From the NCBI GenBank assembly GCA_902619805.1, contig CACNGC010000009.1:1-64000 (forward strand): a stretch of DNA of 64,000 nucleotides, written 5' to 3'. This document shows, piece by piece, positions 38,357-46,386 of this stretch. Origin of the DNA: an uncultured SAR116 cluster alpha proteobacterium. GTDB taxonomy: Bacteria > Pseudomonadota > Alphaproteobacteria > Puniceispirillales > Marisalimonadaceae. Below the pieces are notes generated by a model. The model was not told the origin of the DNA. It saw only the letters and a list, made by a program, of their open reading frames with translations, and did no database searches. The position numbers were made by a program, and so were the translations under genes. Position 1 is the stretch's first letter. Each line of letters opens with the position of its first letter.

Positions 38357-38761
38357 TTAATCTTCGTTTTTAATAATTTCTTCGGAGATGTCCTCAAAAG
38401 AACCCTCATCTTCTTGTGTGGTTTTATTAATAACAAGATCATTATTAATATTAGTCTCTGGGTTTGATTCATTTAAATAAGCAGCAAATTCTTCTTCCAA
38501 AGATGCTTCTTCCTCAATTTCATTATCTTCTTTAATTAAATTTTTTTGCATAGAACGTATAAATCTTTCTTGCAAGGTTTCGGCATCAACTGCTTCAGAA
38601 GCAATTTCACGCAATGAAACAACTGGGTTTTTGTCATTGTCTCTATCTACCTCAATTTCAATACCATTTGAAATTTCTCTAGAGCGCTGTGCTGCAGCTA
38701 TAACAAGATCAAATCTATTAGGTATTTTTTTTACACAATCTTCAACAGTTACACGTGCCAT
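38357..38761 (-). CDS. rpoZ: RNA polymerase omega subunit
   Basis: Omega helps assemble RNA polymerase and contributes to ppGpp binding. The start [20 protein letters not shown] and the segment [20 protein letters not shown] are diagnostic. At 134 residues it has an acidic C-terminal extension rich in Glu and Asn, as in many alphaproteobacteria. It precedes rsh by 62 bases. A 12-base palindrome (38323-38334) lies in that spacer. Confidence 0.95.
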   Translation of the reverse strand: MARVTVEDCVKKIPNRFDLVIAAAQRSREISNGIEIEVDRDNDKNPVVSLREIASEAVDAETLQERFIRSMQKNLIKEDNEIEEEASLEEEFAAYLNESNPETNINNDLVINKTTQEDEGSFEDISEEIIKNED

Positions 38762-38815
38762 AATATTATATCTCCATACTTTTCATGAGTTATTTAAGTA
38801 ATATACAATAAAAAA

Positions 38816-39334
38816 TCAAACTAAAATTTCTTTTTCATTAAAAATTTTAATATTTTGATTATGTAAATTTTTTAAAATCTTATTAATATTTATTTTTAAA
38901 ATTGGATGTACCCAGGTTTTGTCTAGTTCGGCTAGTGGTTCCATTACAAACCTTCTTTGATGAGCCCTTGGATGAGGAATAACAATTTCTTTATTTATTA
39001 TTATTTTATTGGAATAATCAATGAGATCTAAATCTATTATCCTAGCCTCATTTACCATCCTTCTTTTTCTACCAAGTTTATGTTCTATTTCATGCAATGA
39101 TTTTAAAACATCTAACTCATTTAAGTTTGTATCTGCAAGAACTATACAATTGAAAAAATTTGGCTGATCACTTTTTGGAATTGGTTCAGTTTCATACCAG
39201 CTTGACTGATTAGTAACATTAATTAAATAATCTTTGAAATAGCTGATTGCCTTCATCGCAACCTTAATTGGATGAACTCCTTCCTCAGACTTTAAATTAC
39301 CACCAATACCAATTATTATTTTTTTATTTTGCAT
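38816..39334 (-). CDS. folK: 2-amino-4-hydroxy-6-hydroxymethyldihydropteridine pyrophosphokinase FolK
   Basis: FolK pyrophosphorylates the pterin in folate synthesis. The 172-residue protein shows IGIGGNLKSEEG at the N-terminus, NFFNCIVLADTN in the middle, and the catalytic RIIDLDLIDY and IPHPRAHQRRFVMEPLAEL motifs. The length is normal. It is the gene between smpB and rpoZ on the same strand. Confidence 0.95.
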   Translation of the reverse strand: MQNKKIIIGIGGNLKSEEGVHPIKVAMKAISYFKDYLINVTNQSSWYETEPIPKSDQPNFFNCIVLADTNLNELDVLKSLHEIEHKLGRKRRMVNEARIIDLDLIDYSNKIIINKEIVIPHPRAHQRRFVMEPLAELDKTWVHPILKININKILKNLHNQNIKIFNEKEILV

Positions 39335-39372
39335 AAATTGATATAGAACTTAAGTATTTAAAAATACAAGGT

Positions 39373-39858
39373 TTAATTATTATTTTTTAAAATTCTATGT
39401 TTTTCTCTATCCCAATCTCGTTTTTTAATTACCTCTCTTTTATCAACTTTCTTTTTACCCTCCGCAATTCCTAAAGATATTTTAGCCAAACCTTTGTTAT
39501 TGAAATATAAACTTAAGGGGACAACTGTACATCCATCTTTATTTATTTGTCCTAAAATTTTATCTCTTTCTTTTTTATGTACTAAAAGACGCCTCACTCT
39601 TTTAGGATCATGATTTTGACCAGATGCTGCTAAATTGTATTCTGGAATATTTGAATTTACTAAAACGATTTGTCCAAATTCATTAGTTGCATATGATTCG
39701 TTAATACTAGCCCTACCAAGTCTTAAACTTTTAACTTCACTGCCTAACAAAACTATTCCAGCTTCTACAGTATCAATTATTGAAAAATCAAATTTAGCAC
39801 GTCTATTTTCTGCAATTCTACCTTGAGAAATAGCTTTGTTTATTTTTTTTTTATTCAT
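39373..39858 (-). CDS. smpB: SsrA-binding protein SmpB
   Basis: SmpB carries tmRNA to stalled ribosomes. The 161-residue protein has RRAKFDFSIIDTVEAGIVL and GSEVKSLRLGRASINESY near the N-terminus and the basic C-terminal tail KRDWDREKHRILK needed for ribosome entry. It starts 15 bases after dapA ends. The tmRNA gene itself is not in this window. Confidence 0.96.
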   Translation of the reverse strand: MNKKKINKAISQGRIAENRRAKFDFSIIDTVEAGIVLLGSEVKSLRLGRASINESYATNEFGQIVLVNSNIPEYNLAASGQNHDPKRVRRLLVHKKERDKILGQINKDGCTVVPLSLYFNNKGLAKISLGIAEGKKKVDKREVIKKRDWDREKHRILKNNN

Positions 39859-39873
39859 TCAAAACACAAGTAT

Positions 39874-40749
39874 TTATAGTAATCCAGCTTTTCCAAGAGC
39901 GTCTTTTACATATGTTTTACTTACTTCTTCAATTTCTACAATTGGAAGTCTAGCCTCAGAAGAACATAAACCTAATAGTGATGCAGCATATTTAAGTGGA
40001 CCTGGACTTGTTTCATAAAATAACGCATCGTGCAGAGGCATTAGTTTTTTATTTATTTCTTGTGCAGTTGAGATATCACCTTGTTTCCATGCATTATGCA
40101 TCCTTGAAAGTAATTTAGGAGCAATATTTGATGTAACAGAAATACAACCATGCCCCCCTGCAGCTAAATAAGCCAATGCCGTACCATCTTCACCAGATAA
40201 TTGAATAAAATCGTCACCGATTATATTTTGCAGTCTTGTGGGTCTTGCTAAATCAGCAGTTGCATCTTTTACACCTACAATTAGTTCATTTTTAGCTAGC
40301 TTAGCCATTGTGGAATCATTCATCTTTATTACAGAACGACCTGGTATATCGTAGATGATTATTGGCTTATTAGAATTTTTAATAAGTTCATTATAGTGAG
40401 CAATTAAGCCTGACTGGGTAGGTTTGTTATAATAAGGCGTAACAACTAACAAACCGTCAGCACCAGCTGAACATGCGTGTTTTACAAAATCAACAGCTTC
40501 GTTCGTAGAATTTGAACCTGCACCCGCTATAATTGGAACTCTTCCATTTGACTGATCTATACATACTTCAACAAGCTTTTTATGTTCATCATGAGATAAA
40601 GTGGGTGACTCACCAGTTGTTCCTACTGGAACTAAGCCATTTGTACCATTTTCTATTTGAAAATCTATTAATTTTCTAAAAGCATCAAAGTCTACTTTAT
40701 TATCTTTGATTGGCGTTAATAAAGCAGTGTAAGAACCATGAAATAACAT
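39874..40749 (-). CDS. dapA: 4-hydroxy-tetrahydrodipicolinate synthase DapA
   Basis: DapA condenses pyruvate with aspartate semialdehyde in lysine and diaminopimelate synthesis. The start is set at ATG 40749, giving the standard N-terminus MLFHGSYTALLTPI and 291 residues, with GAGG-type pairing (ACGAGG) six bases upstream. A TTG 60 bases earlier is less likely. The conserved GTTGESPTLS loop, the tyrosine in PIIIYDIPGRS and the Schiff-base lysine in VGVKDATADL are all present. It leads the minus-strand block of smpB, folK, rpoZ and rsh. Confidence 0.95.
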   Translation of the reverse strand: MLFHGSYTALLTPIKDNKVDFDAFRKLIDFQIENGTNGLVPVGTTGESPTLSHDEHKKLVEVCIDQSNGRVPIIAGAGSNSTNEAVDFVKHACSAGADGLLVVTPYYNKPTQSGLIAHYNELIKNSNKPIIIYDIPGRSVIKMNDSTMAKLAKNELIVGVKDATADLARPTRLQNIIGDDFIQLSGEDGTALAYLAAGGHGCISVTSNIAPKLLSRMHNAWKQGDISTAQEINKKLMPLHDALFYETSPGPLKYAASLLGLCSSEARLPIVEIEEVSKTYVKDALGKAGLL

Positions 40750-40841
40750 ATAAAACCTCGTCAAAAAAAATGATTTGTTTATCATACTCATGTCATTTAA
40801 ATTTAACAAGATATAGAATAAAATAATCTAGGAAAATATTA

Positions 40842-41825
40842 ATGGTTAATAATAATGTTACATTCAATTCTATTTTAGAAGCATCTAAGAGGTTAGAAGG
40901 GAAAATTGTAAGAACACCTATTTTACAATCAAAATATATTAATGAAAAATTAGAATCTAATATTTTTGTGAAAGCTGAAAATCTTCAGACTATTGGTGCA
41001 TTTAAATTTAGAGGCGCCATGAATTCTCTACTTCAGCTTCCATCAGATATTAAGAAAGTTGTAGCATGGTCAAGTGGTAATCATGCACAAGCTGTTGCTG
41101 CTGCATCAAAAATAACGGGTCGCCAAGCAACAATCGTAATGCCAGAAGATTCTCCAAAGGCAAAATTAAATGGAACAGCTTTTTGGGGTGCAATAATTGT
41201 AAAGTATGATAGGAACAAAGAAAATAGAGAAGAAATTGGAAAAAAAATAGCTAAGGATATAAATGCCAAGATTATTCCACCCTTTGATGACGAAAAAGTA
41301 ATAATTGGACAAGGAACTGCTGGTATAGAATGTATTGAACAATTAAATGAAATCAATGTTTCACCAGACATTGTTTTATGTTGTTGCGGAGGTGGTGGTC
41401 TTATTGCTGGTATAAGTACAGCAATAAAAGAAAAATTTCAAAATGCTAAAATATATTCTGTTGAACCAGAAAATTTTGATGATACCAAAAAATCACTTAA
41501 AGAAAATTCTATAATTCCAAATTCTATGAAACATAATTCTATTTGCGATGCACTTTTAGCTGATAAACCAGGAAAAATTACTTTTAAAATTAACAAATTA
41601 AATCTAACATCTGGTTTGTCAGTTTCTGATAAAGAAGCTTTAATTGCAATGAAAACAGCATTTGAATATCTTAAGATTGTTCTCGAACCTGGCGGTGCAG
41701 TTGCGCTAGCAGCTGCTATATTTAAAAAAATAGATATAAGAGATAAGAATGTTCTAGTAATTGCATCTGGAGGAAATGTTGATAAAGATATTTTTGAAAA
41801 TTGCTTAAACCAACAAGCAATTTAA
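40842..41825 (+). CDS. PLP-dependent threonine/serine dehydratase-like enzyme
   Basis: This family removes water from threonine or serine, or racemises serine, with pyridoxal phosphate. The 327-residue protein has the PLP lysine in IGAFKFRGAMN (near residue 53), SSGNHAQAVAAAS and the phosphate-cradling GGGGLIAG loop. It lacks the ACT regulatory domain of long IlvA, so it is a catabolic-type threonine dehydratase or a related hydroxy-amino-acid lyase. The substrate is not certain. The ATG has AGGA about ten bases upstream. It diverges from dapA. Confidence 0.9.
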   Translation: MVNNNVTFNSILEASKRLEGKIVRTPILQSKYINEKLESNIFVKAENLQTIGAFKFRGAMNSLLQLPSDIKKVVAWSSGNHAQAVAAASKITGRQATIVMPEDSPKAKLNGTAFWGAIIVKYDRNKENREEIGKKIAKDINAKIIPPFDDEKVIIGQGTAGIECIEQLNEINVSPDIVLCCCGGGGLIAGISTAIKEKFQNAKIYSVEPENFDDTKKSLKENSIIPNSMKHNSICDALLADKPGKITFKINKLNLTSGLSVSDKEALIAMKTAFEYLKIVLEPGGAVALAAAIFKKIDIRDKNVLVIASGGNVDKDIFENCLNQQAI

Positions 41826-41827
41826 AA

Positions 41828-42403
41828 TTATTCTATTAAATAATTAATAACGTTTTCAATCTTAGGTCTTCTTCTTTCAACTGGCTCTTTTTCTTTATGT
41901 CCAATGTAAATGAAACCAGCCAGTTTATCAGTTTCCGGGATTCCACCAACTACCTTTATCATTCTATCATTGTAAGAATACCACTCTGTTAACCACTGAG
42001 CGGCATAACCTAAAGATTGAGCGGCAACAAGTATATTTGAACATACTGCTCCAGTAGATAATTCCATCTCCCATGATGGTATTTTAGGATGTGAAACAGG
42101 TTTAAATAAAACTGCTATCACAGCACTGGCTCTTAAAAATCTATTTTTTTCAAAATCTATTTCTTCTTCTGTAGCCTCAGGATTTTTGAGAATATATTCA
42201 GGAGCTAAAATTTCTTTTCCTATCCTATATCTTGCTTTGTCTTTTATAACAGTTAAAGACCAAGGATTTAAAGCACCATGATCAGGCACTCTGATACCGC
42301 ACGCTAAGATGTCATTTAGATCACTTTCATTAATATGACCTGAAATCATTGTTTTTGCAGTAGTAGATCTTCTAGTTTTAAGAAAATTTATTATTTCATA
42401 CAT
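41828..42403 (-). CDS. Nitroreductase-family FMN oxidoreductase (YdjA-like)
   Basis: Nitroreductase-family proteins bind FMN and reduce nitro compounds or other substrates with NAD(P)H. The 191-residue protein begins EIINFLKTRRSTTAKTM, the FMN phosphate-binding RRS segment. It has VPDHGALNPWSLTVIKD and AAQSLGYAAQWLTEW typical of the YdjA branch. The physiological substrate is unknown. It ends two bases from the convergent dehydratase and diverges from the TauE/SafE gene. Confidence 0.88.
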   Translation of the reverse strand: MYEIINFLKTRRSTTAKTMISGHINESDLNDILACGIRVPDHGALNPWSLTVIKDKARYRIGKEILAPEYILKNPEATEEEIDFEKNRFLRASAVIAVLFKPVSHPKIPSWEMELSTGAVCSNILVAAQSLGYAAQWLTEWYSYNDRMIKVVGGIPETDKLAGFIYIGHKEKEPVERRRPKIENVINYLIE

Positions 42404-42423
42404 TTAATTTAACAAAAATAAAG

Positions 42424-42446
42424 CTTTACTTGTAAAGTGTTATAAT
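42424..42446. promoter_or_regulatory. Palindrome next to a TATAAT box
   Basis: CTTTAC-TT-GTAAAG (42424-42437) lies three bases before a perfect TATAAT (42441-42446) in the space between the divergent nitroreductase and TauE/SafE genes. On the plus strand no good -35 box is seen at 17 bases, so an activator- or repressor-bound promoter is possible. Confidence 0.35.
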
Positions 42447-42487
42447 ACAAATGTTACTATCAATGCCATACTTTTTAAAAATTAACA

Positions 42488-43231
42488 ATGTATAATGACC
42501 CAACAATAGTAATTGTAATAATATTAGCAGTAATGGCTGGAGGGCTTATTAAAGGTACTATTGGATTTGGGATGCCTATGGTAGCTTTGCCTTTAATTGC
42601 ATTCGCAGTTCCAGTAACAACAGCTATGATTTTACTTTGTGCTCCTATTTTTTTAACTAATTTTTTACAAATAAAATTTAAACAAGGTGTTAGTAGCTAT
42701 AGGTTTTTGCCAATGTTTTTATTTCTTGTTGTAGGGCTGATTGTAGGTGCAAGGCTGATACTTGAAATAAATATAAATACAATTACCCAAATAATCGCGA
42801 TTTTAATAATATTTGCGGCTATAATTAATTGTTTTGGTTTTAAAATTAATAATAATATCAATAAAAAACACGAAAGAATAATCACATCTTTTATTGGTTT
42901 TGGATCAGGAATATTAGGAGGATTATCAACTATCTACGGACCACCGATGTTAGCTTATTTGGTTGCAGTAGACTTACCAAAAGAGAAATTTGTAAGAACA
43001 GTATCAACTATGTACTTTATAGGTTCTTTTCCATTATACGGATCATTGATTTATTATGGATTTGCTACAAAACAAGATCTTATTATGAGCTTGTTATTGA
43101 TTATACCCGCTTTAATAGCCCAACAAATAGGCACAAGAGTAAGGGATAAAATTAATCAAAAACAGTTTAGAAACTGTATTCTAGTAACTTTAGTTATTCT
43201 TGGTATAATGCTTTTTGTTAAAACAATATAA
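42488..43231 (+). CDS. TauE/SafE-family sulfite/organosulfonate permease-like protein
   Basis: The family moves sulfite, sulfoacetate or related anions across the inner membrane. The 247-residue protein has about eight hydrophobic segments. The N-terminal half has GGLIKGTIGFGMPMVALPLI, and the second half repeats with FGSGILGGLSTIYGPPMLAYL, the paired signature of TauE. The substrate is unknown. No linked sulfonate-degradation gene is seen nearby. Confidence 0.88.
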   Translation: MYNDPTIVIVIILAVMAGGLIKGTIGFGMPMVALPLIAFAVPVTTAMILLCAPIFLTNFLQIKFKQGVSSYRFLPMFLFLVVGLIVGARLILEININTITQIIAILIIFAAIINCFGFKINNNINKKHERIITSFIGFGSGILGGLSTIYGPPMLAYLVAVDLPKEKFVRTVSTMYFIGSFPLYGSLIYYGFATKQDLIMSLLLIIPALIAQQIGTRVRDKINQKQFRNCILVTLVILGIMLFVKTI

Positions 43232-43236
43232 ATAAA

Positions 43237-43914
43237 TTATTTTTTTAAAATAGGAACTAACTTTAAGCTTAGTGATATAAATGGTCCTATGAAAATTGCA
43301 AAAATAATTGTTCCAATGCCAAAAGTACCTCCTAAAAGCCAGCCCAAAAAAACTACCAAAAATTCTATGCCGAAACGAATGAGGGTAATAGGTTTGTTAT
43401 AGTTTTTAGCAATTCCAGTCATTAAACCATCTCTAGTCCCAGGACCAAGGTTAGCAATTAAATAAATTCCACTTCCAAAAGCAACTATAAATGTTCCCAA
43501 AATAGATAAAAACAAAGGATTAAAGATTTCATTGAAAAATTGAATTAATGGTATTAAACCACCCATCGTTAATGCAATTATAATTATGTTCATGATAGTA
43601 CCTAATCCAGGTTTAAGTTTTAACGGAAACCATAAAATTAATACTGCACAACTTATATAAAACGTGGATAAACCAACACCAATGTCAAATTCCTTAGCAA
43701 TACCCTCGGCTAAGACTGTCCATGGTGTAACGCCATTTTGAGAAATTACTAATATACTTTCACCTAAACCAAATAGAAACAAACCGAAACATAGTAAAAA
43801 AAAAGTTTCTAATTTTGGGGTGATATTATCAGGTTTATGTGAACTCCAAGTTGTTTTAGGAACTAAAGTTATCAAAAAAATTTTTGAAATTAGTTTCAAA
43901 TTTGATTTCAACAA
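43237..43914 (-). CDS. YczE/YyaS-family membrane protein
   Basis: This 225-residue integral membrane protein has about five hydrophobic helices and the family patterns GVTPWTVLAEGIAKEFDIGV and LGPGTRDGLMTGI. YczE-like proteins have no firmly known activity. No ATG is near the start, and TTG at 43914 with GGTAAG just upstream is used. It converges with the TauE/SafE gene and follows the FMN dehydrogenase. Confidence 0.82.
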   Translation of the reverse strand: MLKSNLKLISKIFLITLVPKTTWSSHKPDNITPKLETFFLLCFGLFLFGLGESILVISQNGVTPWTVLAEGIAKEFDIGVGLSTFYISCAVLILWFPLKLKPGLGTIMNIIIIALTMGGLIPLIQFFNEIFNPLFLSILGTFIVAFGSGIYLIANLGPGTRDGLMTGIAKNYNKPITLIRFGIEFLVVFLGWLLGGTFGIGTIIFAIFIGPFISLSLKLVPILKK

Positions 43915-43931
43915 CTTACCAATTGAATTTT

Positions 43932-45080
43932 TTATCTAAATTTTATATTTGATCTATTTAATTCTTTAATGCTCGTACATCCCATTAGTTTCATATCTCT
44001 TTCAATTTCACTCCGATATAAACCTAAAGCCTTTTCAACACCCTTTTGACCAGCTGCAGCTAATGCATATAAGTATAACCTTCCACCGGAGCAAGCTTTT
44101 GCACCTACCGATAATGCTTTTAATATATGAGTACCTCTTTGGATTCCACCTTCACAAATGACATCAATTTTATCACCTACAGCATCAACAATTTCAGCTA
44201 ATTGATCAAAAGGTGCTCTAGCTCCATCTAATTGACGACCACCATGATTTGAAACCATTATACCAGTACATCCAATATCGACCGCTTTTTTGGCATCTTC
44301 AACACTCATTATACCTTTAAGTGCAAAATGACCACCCCACTTTGAACTTAAACGTTCAGCATCTTTCCAATTCATAGACTGGTCTAACATTGATGAAAAA
44401 TAATTTCCTATAGAAGTTGCTGTGTTAGTTCCTTCACTTACATGATCTTGTAATTGTGGTAATTCAAATTTAGGTTTTGTTAAATAATTTATTGCCCACA
44501 TAGGCTTAGATGCAAAACTAAATAAGCTAGCTAGGGTTAGTCTTGGTGGAGATGTAAAACCAGTTCTGAGATCTCTTTCTCTATTGCCTCCTGTGATTGT
44601 ATCTACAGTAAGAGCCAAAACATCAAATTTAGCTGCTTTAACCCTCTCAAGCATACTGTCATTAAGTCCCCTATCTTTATGAAAATAAAATTGAAACATC
44701 TTAGGTGTTGAAACAATAGAAGATATCTCTTCAACACTCACTGTACCTAATGAAGAAACCCCAAACATAGTTCCAAATTTTTGTGCTGCTTTTCCAACAG
44801 CTCTTTCTCCATCATAATGAAATAATCTTTGTAAAGCAGTTGGAGCACAATAAAATGGTAAATCTAATTTTTTTCCAAAAACAGTGGTAGATAAATCAAC
44901 ATTTTCAACCCCTCTAAGTACATTTGGTATTAAATCAGCATCATTATAAGCAGCTGTATTTCTATTATAAGTAACCTCATCATCTGCCGCACCATCTATG
45001 TAGTGAAATATAGGTGAAGGAAGTCTTTTTCTAGCTAGTTTTCTAAAATCTTGAAAGTTATGACAATCGTTTAAATTCAT
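43932..45080 (-). CDS. FMN-dependent alpha-hydroxy-acid dehydrogenase (LldD-like)
   Basis: The family oxidises L-2-hydroxy acids such as L-lactate or mandelate to 2-oxo acids. The 382-residue TIM-barrel protein shows IFHYIDGAADDEVTYNRN, the FMN segments APTALQRL and SSLGTVSVEEI, and the catalytic His in MVSNHGGRQLDGARAP near residue 280. The length matches membrane-linked LldD. The substrate is not fixed by sequence. It diverges from an enolase-superfamily dehydratase across a shared 126-base regulatory space, so both may serve hydroxy-acid or sugar-acid breakdown. Confidence 0.93.
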   Translation of the reverse strand: MNLNDCHNFQDFRKLARKRLPSPIFHYIDGAADDEVTYNRNTAAYNDADLIPNVLRGVENVDLSTTVFGKKLDLPFYCAPTALQRLFHYDGERAVGKAAQKFGTMFGVSSLGTVSVEEISSIVSTPKMFQFYFHKDRGLNDSMLERVKAAKFDVLALTVDTITGGNRERDLRTGFTSPPRLTLASLFSFASKPMWAINYLTKPKFELPQLQDHVSEGTNTATSIGNYFSSMLDQSMNWKDAERLSSKWGGHFALKGIMSVEDAKKAVDIGCTGIMVSNHGGRQLDGARAPFDQLAEIVDAVGDKIDVICEGGIQRGTHILKALSVGAKACSGGRLYLYALAAAGQKGVEKALGLYRSEIERDMKLMGCTSIKELNRSNIKFR

Positions 45081-45206
45081 TAAATTTCCTTTACATGAAA
45101 TGAAGTAGTAACTATTTTGAAGTAATAATTTTTAATAATTTTACTAGTAGTTACATAAATATAAGTTTTTTAAATTTTGTCTATGTAAATTTTAAATGGA
45201 AAATAA
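45081..45206. promoter_or_regulatory. Divergent regulatory space between LldD-like and enolase-family genes
   Basis: This 126-base region must carry both promoters. It contains the inverted pair GTAACT ... AGTTAC about 40 bases apart and a wider TTTACAT ... ATGTAAA pair near its two ends, which could be operator halves for a shared regulator. The matches are short and the region is AT-rich, so this is tentative. Confidence 0.3.
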
Positions 45207-46382
45207 ATGAACCAAATTAAAAGAGTTGAAATACACGAATTTACTCACTCAGCAACAAATTTAGGTCTATTGACTAATGCAAACACAATTGGAGCAGTTG
45301 GATATTCTAAAGGCCAATCTATTAAATTGGATAAGTTTGCTGTTGTAATAGAGACTAAAGATGGATGTAGAGGTGAGTACGTTACTCACTGGGGAGGCAA
45401 TCAAGTAGCTTGCGCACAAGCTAAAATGTTGGCACCCAAATTATTAGAATATAATGCAGAAGAAAGAGAAAAAATATACGACGACTTTAAAAGAGAACTT
45501 AGGCAATTTGACCACATGGGTCATGGCCCATTAGATATTGCATTGTGGGATTGGGCTGGCAAGAAATTAAATTGTTCAATTGCTGTATTATTAGGAAGTT
45601 ATAGAAAATATCTTAAAGCATATGCAAGCACATATCATGGTGACAGAAATGGTGGATTAGATAGCAAGGAAGCTTTTGCTAATTTTGCTGAGCAATGTTT
45701 TGATATGGGTTACAAAGCCTTCAAAATACATGGATGGCATGAAGGAGATGCAAAAGAAGAGGCAGAAAATGTTTTACACGTAGCAAAAAAAGTTGGAGAT
45801 AAAATGACTTTAATGCTTGACCCAGCATGCCAACTAAAAACTTTTGCCGATGCACATTATGTTGGCAAAGCTTGTGATGAAGCAAATTTCTTTTGGTTAG
45901 AAGATCCATATAGAGATAGTGGTGTGTCTGCTTTTTCACATAAACGTCTTAGGGAAATGTTAAAAACTCCAATATTGCAAACAGAACATATTAGAGGATT
46001 AGAAACCAAATGTGATTTTCTTATTGCTGGAGGAACTGACTTTCTTAGATCTGATCCAGAATATGATATGGGCATAACTGGAGCAATAAAAATTTCACAT
46101 TTAGCAGAATCTTTTGGTGTAGATGTTGAAATCCATGCATGCGGCCCTGCTCACAGGCATGTAATGGCTGCTACTAGAAACACAAATTTTTATGAAGTTG
46201 CTCTAGTTGGTCCAGATTGCCCTAATACAATGGCTCCAGTATACACTTGTGGCTACAGTGATATGATTGATTGCATAAATAACAATGGCTTTGTACCAGT
46301 ACCTGATGGAATTGGATTGGGTGTTAAATATGATTGGGATTTTATTAAAACTAACACAACCAACGTAACTGTTTTTGAGTAA
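45207..46382 (+). CDS. Enolase-superfamily (mandelate racemase/muconate lactonizing type) enzyme
   Basis: Members abstract a proton next to a carboxylate and often dehydrate sugar acids. The 391-residue protein has a capping domain and a barrel with KAFKIHGW (a KxH base motif near residue 173). Metal ligands are seen in MLDPACQ, WLEDPYRD and QTEHIRG, and EIHACGPAHRH lies near residue 312. The KxH instead of KxK places it away from classical mandelate racemase. The substrate is unknown, and a sugar-acid dehydratase is the likeliest role. The photolyase-like gene starts four bases downstream on the same strand. Confidence 0.87.
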   Translation: MNQIKRVEIHEFTHSATNLGLLTNANTIGAVGYSKGQSIKLDKFAVVIETKDGCRGEYVTHWGGNQVACAQAKMLAPKLLEYNAEEREKIYDDFKRELRQFDHMGHGPLDIALWDWAGKKLNCSIAVLLGSYRKYLKAYASTYHGDRNGGLDSKEAFANFAEQCFDMGYKAFKIHGWHEGDAKEEAENVLHVAKKVGDKMTLMLDPACQLKTFADAHYVGKACDEANFFWLEDPYRDSGVSAFSHKRLREMLKTPILQTEHIRGLETKCDFLIAGGTDFLRSDPEYDMGITGAIKISHLAESFGVDVEIHACGPAHRHVMAATRNTNFYEVALVGPDCPNTMAPVYTCGYSDMIDCINNNGFVPVPDGIGLGVKYDWDFIKTNTTNVTVFE

Positions 46383-46386
46383 TAAA

